A DNA stretch of 64,000 nt from Candidatus Kosakonia sp. 282A-S69. GTDB taxonomy: Bacteria > Pseudomonadota > Gammaproteobacteria > Enterobacterales > Enterobacteriaceae. Below are positions 1 through 10,204 of this stretch, piece by piece. Numbering within the stretch: the first letter of the stretch is position 1; every line of letters starts with the position of its first letter. Made by a program: the position numbers and the translations under genes. The DNA is taken from assembly GCF_029433855.1 (NCBI RefSeq), contig NZ_JAROAU010000003.1, forward strand, positions 2,143,570 to 2,207,569, given 5' to 3'. The notes under the pieces are model-generated. The model had not been told where the DNA came from and did not search any database. It saw only the letters and a list, made by a program, of their open reading frames with translations.

Positions 1-315
1 TGAGACAATACGTGTCGGCGAAGAGGCGTTAGCCGGGCTGTAGCCCCGCCCGCCCGCGCCGCGCGTGATCACCGCTTTAATGACGCCTTCATCATGCTCT
101 TTCGCCAACGCAGCCATCTCATGCGCAAGCGCAGACCACTCGGTAAAAGGGATCGCTAAGCGCTCACACCCCTGCCGCAGACGCTGCTGGTGAGCGTCAG
201 CAAACTGGATCTGCCCGTCGATAATGCGCGCGGTGGTAAAACACCCGTCGCCAAACTGCGTCGCACGGTCATTGGCCGCAAGCGAGGTCTGCTCTGTGCC
301 ATTAATCAAGAACAT
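1..315 (-). CDS. pabC: aminodeoxychorismate lyase, N-terminal part (runs off window)
   Basis: PabC is a PLP-dependent lyase that converts 4-amino-4-deoxychorismate to p-aminobenzoate and pyruvate for folate synthesis. Only the first 105 codons are present; the frame is open to the left edge. Translation from the ATG at 315 begins MFLINGTEQTSLAANDRATQ and continues with the FGDGCFTTARI segment typical of fold-type IV PLP enzymes. A purine-rich GGAGTCG motif precedes the ATG. It is the last visible gene of the fab cluster, downstream of fabF as in E. coli, but a terminator-like hairpin separates the two. Confidence 0.93.
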   Translation of the reverse strand, partial: MFLINGTEQTSLAANDRATQFGDGCFTTARIIDGQIQFADAHQQRLRQGCERLAIPFTEWSALAHEMAALAKEHDEGVIKAVITRGAGGRGYSPANASSPTRIVS

Positions 316-390
316 AGCGACTCCTTGTATGCATGGTGTGACAGTTTGGCAGGATGAAAAGCCGAGGACAAGGGGGAGATATCAGAACAG

Positions 391-414
391 AAAAGGCCCG
401 CAAGCGGGCCTTTA
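391..414 (-). terminator. hairpin terminator after fabF
   Basis: A GC-rich inverted repeat (AAAGGCCCGC and GCGGGCCTTT around AA) is followed by four T on the minus strand. It lies just past the fabF stop, so it may reduce read-through into pabC. Confidence 0.7.
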
Positions 415-427
415 TACGGCAGGTTGA

Positions 428-1714
<1,287 letters not shown>

Positions 1715-1727
1715 TTAGATAAAACTC

Positions 1728-1747
1728 AGGCGGTCGAATGACCGCCT
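1728..1747 (-). terminator. hairpin between acpP and fabF
   Basis: A perfect 8-bp inverted repeat (AGGCGGTC and GACCGCCT around GAAT) lies 12 nt past the acpP stop. On the minus strand it is followed by GAGTTTTATC. It could partly terminate or stabilise the abundant acpP transcript before fabF. This role is inferred. Confidence 0.55.
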
Positions 1748-1759
1748 GGAGATGTTCAC

Positions 1760-1996
1760 TTACGCCTGGTGACCGTTGATGTAATCAATGGCAGCCTGAA
1801 CGGTAGTGATCTTCTCAGCTTCTTCGTCCGGAATCTCAGTATCAAACTCTTCTTCCAGAGCCATTACCAGCTCAACGGTGTCAAGAGAATCAGCGCCCAG
1901 GTCCTCAACGAAGGAAGCATTGTTGGTAACTTCTTCCTGCTTAACGCCCAGCTGTTCGCCGATAATCTTCTTAACGCGTTCTTCGATAGTGCTCAT
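1760..1996 (-). CDS. acpP: acyl carrier protein
   Basis: ACP carries growing acyl chains on a 4'-phosphopantetheine arm during fatty-acid synthesis and supplies acyl groups to lipid A, phospholipid and lipoate enzymes. The 78-residue, strongly acidic protein ([10 protein letters not shown] to INGHQA) contains the DSLD motif whose serine is pantetheinylated. A longer in-frame reading upstream exists, but the family start at 1996 is certain. The 154-bp gap to fabG leaves room for its own promoter. Confidence 0.98.
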
Positions 1997-2150
1997 ACTC
2001 TTAAATTTCCTATCAAAACTCGCTTTCGCGATGGTTTTCGTAGTGTATAAAATGTTGAAAAATTTGCAACTAAATCCCGGCAGTTCGTACCACGATTTTA
2101 CGCTATTTTGAGGCTTTTCACCCCAATAACGCAAATAAATTTCATCGTGG

Positions 2151-2885
2151 TTAAACCATATACATTCCGCCATTGACGTGCAGGGTTTCACCAGTGATGT
2201 AACCTGCCTCGTCAGAGGCTAAAAATGCAACCGCGCTGGCGATTTCCTGCGCACCGCCGAGACGGCCTGCAGGCACTTGCGCCAGGATACCCGCACGCTG
2301 ATCGTCAGATAGCGCACGCGTCATGTCCGTTTCAATAAAACCCGGAGCAACAACGTTTACCGTAATACCGCGGGACGCAACTTCACGCGCCAGCGATTTA
2401 CTAAAACCGATAAGACCCGCTTTCGCCGCAGCGTAGTTGGCCTGACCGGCATTTCCCATGGTACCAACCACAGAACCGATAGTGATAATACGCCCATGAC
2501 GCTTTTTCATCATAGCTCGCATTACCGCTTTTGACAGGCGGAAAACAGATGAAAGGTTGGTCTCGATAATATCGTTCCACTCATCATCTTTCATGCGCAT
2601 CAGCAGATTGTCACGAGTAATCCCGGCGTTATTTACCAGAATATCGACCTCGCCAAACTCAGCGCGAATGTTTTCCAGCACAGATTCGATGGATGCAGGG
2701 TCGGTCACATTTAACTGCAGACCTTTGCCATTCGCACCCAGATAATCGCTGATGGCCTGCGCGCCGCTTTCGCTGGTCGCAGTACCGATCACCTTCGCGC
2801 CGCGGGCAACGAGGCTTTCGGCGATTGCGCGGCCAATACCGCGGCTTGCACCGGTAACCAGCGCGATTTTTCCTTCAAAACTCAT
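2151..2885 (-). CDS. fabG: 3-oxoacyl-ACP reductase
   Basis: FabG is the NADPH-dependent reductase of the elongation cycle, turning 3-ketoacyl-ACP into 3-hydroxyacyl-ACP. The 244 residues form a classical short-chain dehydrogenase: cofactor motif TGASRGIG near residue 11, NNAG near 86, and the catalytic serine and YxxxK (YAAAK) around 138-155. It lies 12 bp past fabD and is probably co-transcribed with it. Confidence 0.98.
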
Positions 2886-2897
2886 GGTCTTCCTCTT

Positions 2898-3827
2898 TTA
2901 TTGCGCAAGTGCCTCTGACATGGCCGCCGGCTCATTCAGCGCCGAGGCTGTCAGGGTATCAACAATACGTTTAGTCAGGCCGGTGAGGACTTTACCCGGG
3001 CCCACTTCATACAGGTGCTCAATGCCCTGCGCCGCCATAAACTCAACGCTTTTCGTCCACTGAACCGGACTGTAGAGCTGACGTATCAACGCATCGCGAA
3101 TCGCTTCCGGTGTGGTTTCACACGCCACGTCGACGTTATTCACGACCGGGATCTGCGGCGCATTAAATGTGATGTTGCTAAGCTCAGCAGCCAGTTTCTC
3201 TGCCGCAGGTTTCATTAACGCGCAGTGGGAAGGCACGCTTACTGGCAGCGGCAGCGCACGTTTTGCACCAGCGGCTTTACAGGCAGCTCCTGCACGTTCA
3301 ACGGCTTCTTTATGACCCGCAATCACTACCTGACCCGGCGAGTTATAGTTAACTGGTGATACCACCTGCCCTTCGGCAGAGGCTTCACACGCTTCTGCAA
3401 TTGCAGCGTCATCAAGACCGATAATCGCCGACATCGCACCGGTACCCGCCGGAACGGCATCCTGCATAAATTTACCGCGCAGTTCGACCAGACGAACCGC
3501 GTCAGCAAATGAAATTACGCCCGCGCAGACCAGCGCAGAGTATTCGCCAAGGCTATGCCCTGCCATCAGCGCAGGTGCTTTACCGCCCTGCTGCTGCCAT
3601 ACGCGCCACAGCGCAACGGAAGCCGTTAATAGCGCCGGCTGTGTCTGCCAGGTTTTGTTCAGTTCTTCAGACGGGCCTTGCTGTACCAGCGCCCAGAGAT
3701 CGTAGCCCAGCACCGCTGAAGCTTCCTGGAAGGTCTCTTCGATAACCGGCCAGGTTGCAGCCATATCGGCCAGCATGCCGACAGCCTGGGAACCCTGACC
3801 CGGAAACACAAATGCGAATTGCGTCAT
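2898..3827 (-). CDS. fabD: malonyl-CoA:ACP transacylase
   Basis: FabD moves malonyl groups from CoA to ACP, supplying the extender for every cycle. The 309-residue protein has the nucleophile serine 92 in GHSLGEY and the N-terminal FPGQGSQ motif. The catalytic histidine is in the VPSHC segment near residue 201. It sits between fabH and fabG with short gaps, consistent with one operon. Confidence 0.98.
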   Translation of the reverse strand: MTQFAFVFPGQGSQAVGMLADMAATWPVIEETFQEASAVLGYDLWALVQQGPSEELNKTWQTQPALLTASVALWRVWQQQGGKAPALMAGHSLGEYSALVCAGVISFADAVRLVELRGKFMQDAVPAGTGAMSAIIGLDDAAIAEACEASAEGQVVSPVNYNSPGQVVIAGHKEAVERAGAACKAAGAKRALPLPVSVPSHCALMKPAAEKLAAELSNITFNAPQIPVVNNVDVACETTPEAIRDALIRQLYSPVQWTKSVEFMAAQGIEHLYEVGPGKVLTGLTKRIVDTLTASALNEPAAMSEALAQ

Positions 3828-3843
3828 TTTTTAGTCCTTATAC

Positions 3844-4797
3844 TCAGAAACGTACCAGCGCAGAGCCCCAGGTGAACCCGCCGCCAAAGGCTTCAAGCAG
3901 GATCAGCTGACCAGCTTTGATGCGCCCGTCGCGCACCGCTTCATCCAGAGCACAAGGCACGGACGCGGCAGAGGTGTTGCCGTGACGATCCAGTGTAACC
4001 ACCACATTATCCATCGACATGCCAAGTTTCTTCGCCGTCGCGCTGATAATGCGCAGGTTCGCCTGGTGCGGTACCAGCCAGTCCAGCTCGCTGCGCTCAA
4101 GGTTGTTGGCAGCCAGTGTTTCGTCAACAATATGCGCCAGTTCGGTGACGGCAACTTTGAAGACTTCGTTACCCGCCATCGTTAAATAGGTTGGATTTTC
4201 TGGGTTTACGCGATCGAGATTCGGCAGCGTCAGCAGTTCGCCATAGCTTCCGTCAGCATGCATATGCGTGGAGATGATACCCGGCTCTTCGGATGCGCCC
4301 AGTACAGCAGCACCCGCGGCGTCACCAAAGAGGATAATCGTGCCGCGGTCTTCCGGATCGAGCGTGCGCGCCAGCGCATCGGAGCCGATCACCAGCGCAT
4401 ATTTTACCGCGCCGGATTTAATGTACTGATCGGCAATGCTCAGGGCATAGGTAAAGCCTGCGCAAGCAGCGGCAACGTCAAACGCCGGGCAGCCTTTAAT
4501 TTCCAGCATGTTCTGGATCTGGCAGGCAGCGCTTGGAAAAGCGTGGGTCGCGGAGGTAGTTGCGACAATGATTAAGCCAATCTGATCGTTATCGATGCCG
4601 GCCATCTCAAGCGCGCGTTTAGCGGCCTCAAAGCCCATAGTCGATACAGTCTCGTTTGCCGCAGCGATACGACGCTCACGAATACCCGTGCGCGTGACAA
4701 TCCACTCGTCGGAGGTATCGACCATTTTTTCTAAATCGGCGTTTGTTCGAACCTGTTCTGGCAGATAGCTGCCGGTACCAATAATCTTTGTATACAT
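3844..4797 (-). CDS. fabH: beta-ketoacyl-ACP synthase III
   Basis: FabH starts fatty-acid synthesis by condensing acetyl-CoA with malonyl-ACP. The 317-residue protein shows the full Cys-His-Asn triad: Cys112 in AAACAGF, histidine in PHQANLRI, asparagine in GNTSAAS. Length and termini match the E. coli enzyme. It lies 36 bp past plsX and 16 bp before fabD. Confidence 0.98.
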   Translation of the reverse strand: MYTKIIGTGSYLPEQVRTNADLEKMVDTSDEWIVTRTGIRERRIAAANETVSTMGFEAAKRALEMAGIDNDQIGLIIVATTSATHAFPSAACQIQNMLEIKGCPAFDVAAACAGFTYALSIADQYIKSGAVKYALVIGSDALARTLDPEDRGTIILFGDAAGAAVLGASEEPGIISTHMHADGSYGELLTLPNLDRVNPENPTYLTMAGNEVFKVAVTELAHIVDETLAANNLERSELDWLVPHQANLRIISATAKKLGMSMDNVVVTLDRHGNTSAASVPCALDEAVRDGRIKAGQLILLEAFGGGFTWGSALVRF

Positions 4798-4833
4798 GTG
4801 CGCTCAGTCACTCTTGGATAATATACATACGTT

Positions 4834-5892
4834 TCAGCTTTCGTCGCCCAGTGCAGACGAAGCCGACGCGATGTACACAGATTCCAGGCGAGCGGCAATC
4901 CGTTGTGGGACTTGCCGCTGCACCGCCTGCACTGCCTGTTCAATCGCAACGCAAAACGCGCGCTGATTGGCTGCGCCGTGACTTTTGATCACTGTGCCGC
5001 GCAATCCTAACAGACAGGCACCATTATACTGGTCGGGGTTGAGGTGGCTGAATCGACTTATCAGACTTTTTTGTAACCAACGTTTGAGTAAGATGAGCCA
5101 CCACGCCCTTTTTTTCCCCTCGCCCTGCGATTTCAGCAGCGAAAGAAACATTCTGACAACCCCCTCCATGGTTTTTAGCGTGACGTTTCCGGTGAAACCG
5201 TCACACACCAGCACATCCGTCTTGCCGGTTAATAATTCGTTCGCTTCCAGGTAACCAATGTAGTTGATGGAGGACGCTTCGCGTAACAACGCGGCTGCTT
5301 CGCGAATATTGTCATGCCCTTTGCTCTCTTCTTCACCGATATTGAGCAGAGCAACCCGCGGGTTGGCGATCTCAAGGATCTCCTCTGCCATAACGGCCCC
5401 CATGACGGCGAATTGTGCCAGCATCGTGCTGTCGCAATCGACATTGGCACCCAGATCGAGCACCACAGTTCTGCCCTTTTGCTGATGCGGCAGTACTGTC
5501 ACCAGCGCCGGGCGCTCAATACCATCGATGGGTTTAAGCAATAATTTCGCCAGCCCCATTAGCGCCCCGGTGTTACCGGCGCTGACGCAGGCCTGCGCGC
5601 GCCCCTCTTTCACCAGCTCCAGCGCGATACGCATTGACGTACCGCGGCTGTTTCGGATCGCCTGCGCCGCGCGCGCATCACTGGCAATAACTGACTGTGC
5701 AGGAACAACAAGCAGGCGAGAGCGCTGCTCGAAATCAGCTTTGGCAAGTAATGGCGTGATTGCGTCGGGATCGCCGACTAACAGGAGAGTGAGTTGCGAA
5801 TTAGAATTCAGTGCCTGCAAAGCTGCAGGCACTGTCACGGAGGGGCCAAAATCGCCCCCCATGACATCTAACGCCAGGGTTAGACGTGTCAA
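4834..5892 (-). CDS. plsX: phosphate acyltransferase PlsX
   Basis: PlsX converts acyl-ACP to acyl-phosphate, linking fatty-acid to phospholipid synthesis at the inner face of the membrane. The 352-residue product begins [18 protein letters not shown] and follows the family throughout, with a C-terminal tail unlike E. coli's in the last residues. The start codon is TTG (minus strand of 5890-5892), chosen because the conserved N-terminus starts there. No strong ribosome site is visible, so translation may depend on the rpmF transcript upstream. Confidence 0.96.
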   Translation of the reverse strand: MTRLTLALDVMGGDFGPSVTVPAALQALNSNSQLTLLLVGDPDAITPLLAKADFEQRSRLLVVPAQSVIASDARAAQAIRNSRGTSMRIALELVKEGRAQACVSAGNTGALMGLAKLLLKPIDGIERPALVTVLPHQQKGRTVVLDLGANVDCDSTMLAQFAVMGAVMAEEILEIANPRVALLNIGEEESKGHDNIREAAALLREASSINYIGYLEANELLTGKTDVLVCDGFTGNVTLKTMEGVVRMFLSLLKSQGEGKKRAWWLILLKRWLQKSLISRFSHLNPDQYNGACLLGLRGTVIKSHGAANQRAFCVAIEQAVQAVQRQVPQRIAARLESVYIASASSALGDES

Positions 5893-5912
5893 GGTATCGT
5901 CAGAGCCTGGTT

Positions 5913-5941
5913 CGGTTTATCCCCGCCTGAGCGGGGAAAGC
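5913..5941. other. solitary hairpin resembling a type I-E CRISPR repeat
   Basis: This 29-bp stretch in the rpmF-plsX gap starts CGGTTTATCCCCGC and contains a CCCCGC/GCGGGG stem with a CTGA loop. By eye it matches the E. coli type I-E repeat at about 24 of 29 positions. There is one copy only, with no spacers and no cas genes. Most likely it is a transcript hairpin that resembles a repeat by chance. Confidence 0.4.
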
Positions 5942-5954
5942 CTCACTAAGCTTC

Positions 5955-5971
5955 ATCACGCTTACGCGTGA

Positions 5972-5972
<1 letters not shown>
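5955..5972. other. second hairpin in the rpmF-plsX gap
   Basis: Inverted repeat with 7-bp arms (ATCACGC and GCGTGAT around TTAC) touching the rpmF stop codon. With the hairpin at 5913 it gives two stem-loops in series between rpmF and plsX. No U-tract follows, so RNA stabilisation or processing is more likely than termination. Confidence 0.45.
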
Positions 5973-6157
<185 letters not shown>

Positions 6158-6161
6158 TCAA

Positions 6162-6695
<534 letters not shown>

Positions 6696-6825
6696 TTAAC
6701 TTTGTAACGTCATAGAGTCAAAGAAAAAGGCAGCCTGCGGTTGCCTTTTGCCAATTATTCGCACACATTGCGGCCTACAGTTTAATTTGCCTCTCATCGT
6801 TAAGCCATATTTGGTGGAAAAAAAT

Positions 6826-7410
6826 ATGTCTCCTCTTATTCTTGCCTCAACTTCACCCTATCGACGCGCCCTGCTGGAAAAACTCGGCCTTCCCTTCGAG
6901 TGCGCAGCGCCGCAAACCGACGAAACGCCGCATCCCGGTGAAACACCGCGCCACCTCGTGCTGCGCCTTGCTCAGCAAAAAGCGCAGTCACTGGCAGAGA
7001 AATATCCACATCACCTGATAATTGGCTCCGATCAGGTGTGCGTACTGAATGGCGAAATTAACGGCAAACCGCATACGGAAGAGAATGCACGCCAGCAATT
7101 GCTGAAAGCGAGCGGAAATATTGTCACGTTCTATACGGGCCTGGCGCTCTATAATTCGGCGACCGGGCATCTGCAAACAGAGTGCGAACCCTTTGACGTC
7201 CATTTCCGCCATTTAAATGAGCAGGAGATTGACGACTACGTGCGCAAAGAGCGCCCGCTTAATTGTGCCGGCAGTTTTAAAAGCGAAGGGCTGGGCATTG
7301 CGCTGTTTGAACGCCTTGAAGGGCGCGACCCCAATACGCTGGTTGGCCTGCCGCTCATTGCGCTGTGCCAGATGCTGCGCCGTGAGGAGCGCAACCCGTT
7401 GTTAAGCTAA
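6826..7410 (+). CDS. yceF: Maf-like nucleotide pyrophosphatase YceF
   Basis: YceF belongs to the Maf family of house-cleaning pyrophosphatases; the E. coli protein prefers modified or canonical pyrimidine triphosphates such as m7GTP. The 194-residue protein starts [20 protein letters not shown], carrying the Maf motif SxSPYRR-like, and has the catalytic Asp in GSDQV and the conserved SFKSEGLG. The frame stays open upstream to 6748, but the family start is 6826. Divergent from yceD. Confidence 0.95.
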   Translation: MSPLILASTSPYRRALLEKLGLPFECAAPQTDETPHPGETPRHLVLRLAQQKAQSLAEKYPHHLIIGSDQVCVLNGEINGKPHTEENARQQLLKASGNIVTFYTGLALYNSATGHLQTECEPFDVHFRHLNEQEIDDYVRKERPLNCAGSFKSEGLGIALFERLEGRDPNTLVGLPLIALCQMLRREERNPLLS

Positions 7411-7464
7411 TGCTTAAGCGATCACAGATTGTTGAGCACGCACCCTGTAGAGTCACCGTCAATA

Positions 7465-7481
7465 TTAAAACGTCGTTTTAA
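7465..7481. promoter_or_regulatory. 17-bp operator-like dyad before the secreted hydrolase
   Basis: TTAAAACG, a central T, then CGTTTTAA form a perfect palindrome 14 bp before the hydrolase start, just upstream of the GAGGGG ribosome site. Size and position fit a repressor operator. No regulator gene is adjacent, so the protein that binds here is unknown. Confidence 0.5.
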
Positions 7482-7495
7482 TTTGAGGGGTAATA

Positions 7496-8647
7496 ATGAG
7501 GATGTCGTGCAAAGTGGCGCTGGCTGCCGCGTTATTGATTTCTGCTGCTGCCAGCGCGCAAGAGACGTGGCAAACCGAGGGGGTTGTCGAAGGCAATCTC
7601 CCGGCAAGCTGGCCCGCGCTGAAAGCGCAAATGCTCTACCCTGACTCCTGGCTCTCCGGGCATTACGCCGATTTTACTCAGTGGCAAACAGAGAGCCGCC
7701 AACGCTTCCGTGCCGCCCTGCTCACACCCGATGCCACAAAAATATTCGCCCCTGAAACCATAAATAAAGAGGATCGCGGCAGCTACACCGCCGAAAAGCT
7801 GGCGCTTAACATCACCGACGACAACCGCATTTCGGCCCTGCTGCTGATGCCGAAAACGCCCGGCCCCCATCCGGCGGTAGTGCTGCTGCACGATCACGGT
7901 TCAAAATTCGACATCGGCAAAGAGAAATTAATCCGACCGTGGAATGACGTCAAAAAGCTCGCCAGTGCGCAGGCCTGGGCGGATAAGTTCTTCAGCGGGA
8001 AATTTATTGGCGATGAGCTGGCGCAGCGCGGATATGCAGTTATCGCCATCGACAGCCCCGGCTGGGGCGATCGCGGACCGATGGTCTATGAGCAGCAGCA
8101 GGCGCTGGCCAGCAACTACTTCAATCTGGGCCGTTCCCTTGCCGGTGAAGTGGCGTATGAAGATATGCGCACCGTCGATTTTATCGCCGCGCATGCGGGG
8201 GTCGACAGCAAACGTGTCGGCGTGCTGGGCTTCTCAATGGGCGGGTTCCGCGCCTGGCAACTGGCCGCCCTTAACGATAAGGTGGCTGCAACAGCGGTGA
8301 TTTCATGGTTTGGCACTTACAGTGGCCTGATGCAGCCTGGTAATAATGTGCTGCGCGGGCAGTCGGCCTTTTATATGTTGCACCCTGGTATGCCGGCATT
8401 GATGGATATTCCCGATATCGCCAGTCTCGCCGCACCAAAGCCGATGCTCATCTTCAGCGGCGGCAAAGATAAGCTCTTCCCGCCGCAAGCGGTAGAAGAG
8501 GCCTTTAAGAAAGTGCACCGCGTCTGGGCCTCACAGCATGCCGATGAAAAACTGGTGACCAAAAGCTGGCCTGAGCTGGGCCATGTCTTTTATCAACAGC
8601 AGCAGGATGAGGTCTTTCCGTGGCTGGACAGATGGCTGAAGCCGTAA
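7496..8647 (+). CDS. exported alpha/beta hydrolase, dienelactone hydrolase/acetyl esterase type
   Basis: A 383-residue alpha/beta hydrolase not found at this place in E. coli. Residues 1-21 form a signal peptide (AALLISAAASA), so it should act in the periplasm or outside. The triad is readable: nucleophile Ser247 in LGFSMGG, Asp325 in SGGKDKLFPP, His363 in ELGHVF. VVLLHDHG near 129-135 fits the oxyanion strand. Such proteins are often esterases acting on acetylated sugars or xenobiotics; the substrate cannot be read here. It has a GAGGGG ribosome site and stands alone between maf and rluC, behind a palindrome. Confidence 0.85.
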   Translation: MRMSCKVALAAALLISAAASAQETWQTEGVVEGNLPASWPALKAQMLYPDSWLSGHYADFTQWQTESRQRFRAALLTPDATKIFAPETINKEDRGSYTAEKLALNITDDNRISALLLMPKTPGPHPAVVLLHDHGSKFDIGKEKLIRPWNDVKKLASAQAWADKFFSGKFIGDELAQRGYAVIAIDSPGWGDRGPMVYEQQQALASNYFNLGRSLAGEVAYEDMRTVDFIAAHAGVDSKRVGVLGFSMGGFRAWQLAALNDKVAATAVISWFGTYSGLMQPGNNVLRGQSAFYMLHPGMPALMDIPDIASLAAPKPMLIFSGGKDKLFPPQAVEEAFKKVHRVWASQHADEKLVTKSWPELGHVFYQQQQDEVFPWLDRWLKP

Positions 8648-8652
8648 GCGAT

Positions 8653-8671
8653 CCCCTCCGCGACGGAGGGG
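8653..8671. terminator. hairpin between hydrolase gene and rluC
   Basis: Perfect 8-bp stem (CCCCTCCG and CGGAGGGG, loop CGA) between the convergent hydrolase and rluC stops. No clear U-run on either strand, so termination strength is uncertain. Confidence 0.5.
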
Positions 8672-8678
8672 AGAGAGG

Positions 8679-9632
8679 TTATTTTGCGTTACGCAGCGTC
8701 GTCAGGCAGTGCTTAAGGGCATTGTCGAGCGGCGCTTCGATGCGCAGCGTCTCGCCGGTTGCCGGGTGGGTAAACTTCAGCGCCGCCGCGTGCAGGAAGA
8801 GGCGTGACAGGCCGGTTGAAGCAAGTTGTTTATCAAACTCGCGGTCGCCGTAGCGATCGTCAAAGGCGATCGGATGCCCCGCATGCTGAGTATGCACGCG
8901 GATCTGATGCGTACGCCCCGTGACCGGGCTGCAACGCACCAGCGTGGCAAAAGCGTAGCGCTCCTCCACCTTGAAGCGTGTTTCCGACGGCTTGCCCTCG
9001 CTGTTAACCCGCACGATGCGCTCGCCGCTCTGTAGAATATTTTTCAGCAGCGGTGCCTGTACGGTTTTCACATGGGATTGCCACTGACCACGCACCAGCG
9101 CCAGGTAATCTTTCTGCATCTCTTTACCGCGCAGCTGCTCGTGGAGCGAGCGCAACGCCGAGCGTTTTTTCGCCACCAGCAGCACGCCGGAGGTATCACG
9201 ATCGAGGCGATGCACCAGTTCGAGGAAGCGTGCTTCCGGGCGCAACGCACGCAGCCCTTCGATCACGCCAAAACTGAGGCCGCTACCGCCATGTACCGCC
9301 GTGCCCGAGGGTTTATTCAGCACCAGAATATGATCATCTTCGTAGAGGATGACGTCGTTGAGCTGGGCGACCTTCTGCAGATGCGGGGAAACCGCCTCCT
9401 CTTCTTTTTCGGTCACGCGCACCGGCGGGATACGAATTTCATCGCCATCTTCCAGTTTATATTCTGGTTTTACGCGCTTTTTGTTCACCCGTACTTCGCC
9501 TTTACGCAAAATACGGTAGATCATGCTCTTCGGTACGCCCTTCAGCTGCGTACGCAAAAAGTTATCAATGCGCTGCCCCGCTTCGTCTGCGGTGATAGCA
9601 ACAAATTTTACGGCTAATGTCTCAGTTTTCAT
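8679..9632 (-). CDS. rluC: 23S rRNA pseudouridine synthase RluC
   Basis: RluC makes pseudouridines 955, 2504 and 2580 in 23S rRNA. The 317-residue protein has an N-terminal S4-like domain (about 18-75) and a RluA-type catalytic domain with HRLDRDTSG holding the catalytic Asp. The start at 9632 (MKTET) follows the E. coli N-terminus; the frame extends 14 codons further. A two-residue deletion near the C-terminal GLSRLFLH segment relative to E. coli explains the shorter length. Confidence 0.96.
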   Translation of the reverse strand: MKTETLAVKFVAITADEAGQRIDNFLRTQLKGVPKSMIYRILRKGEVRVNKKRVKPEYKLEDGDEIRIPPVRVTEKEEEAVSPHLQKVAQLNDVILYEDDHILVLNKPSGTAVHGGSGLSFGVIEGLRALRPEARFLELVHRLDRDTSGVLLVAKKRSALRSLHEQLRGKEMQKDYLALVRGQWQSHVKTVQAPLLKNILQSGERIVRVNSEGKPSETRFKVEERYAFATLVRCSPVTGRTHQIRVHTQHAGHPIAFDDRYGDREFDKQLASTGLSRLFLHAAALKFTHPATGETLRIEAPLDNALKHCLTTLRNAK

Positions 9633-9899
9633 GGGAGGCGATTCTAAATATCCACGCCGGATAGCGCCACTCATTTTTATATGCTTATATTGACTATTAC
9701 ATTCGGTAAACAGCGTTTCAGGCCGTTGATTCGGTGGTTATTAAACCAATCGCCGCGCAAAGGTGAAGAAACTGTGAGTAACCGGGTGATAAATGGTAAA
9801 AGTCAGCTTGCTATAACAGGGTTCGCAGGGAATAATGTTGCCGTTTTCCGTGTTGAATTTTGCTAAAACAAGTAAATGAGCGGAATGACCAGTTTTGCC

Positions 9900-10204
9900 T
9901 GTCCGATCATACACGCAGCAATGGCGTAAGACGTATTGAGCTTTCAGGCAGTTAGCGGGCTGCGGGTTGCAGTCCTTACCGGTAGATGGAATTTTCTCTG
10001 GAGAGTTTTTCCCAGACTGTTCCCCTGATAATTGCGCTGTATTTTCCACAGGAAATGCAGGCAACCGACACACTGCGCCTCTTAAGCGAGCGACAACCGT
10101 GAGGTTGGCGACGCGGAATAGACTCGAGGCCATCGGTTCTCCCCGGAAAGGCAAAATCTTGCCCGCAGCTTAGTCGTCAATGTAAGAATAATGAGTAAGT
10201 TACG
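9900..10204 (+). promoter_or_regulatory. rne 5' untranslated leader (RNase E feedback region)
   Basis: The 572-bp gap between rluC and rne is non-coding. Its last 300 bp closely resemble the E. coli rne leader, including CGGGTTGCAGTCCTTACC, CTGGAGAGTTTTTC and CAAAATCTTGCCCGCAGC. In E. coli this long leader folds into hairpins that RNase E recognises to shorten its own mRNA. The same feedback is inferred here. Nothing else was recognised in 9675-9900 beyond AT-rich promoter-like DNA. Confidence 0.75.

Noticed and set aside
5913-5941. CRISPR array
   Set aside because: Only one repeat-like copy, no spacers, no cas genes; recorded as a hairpin instead.
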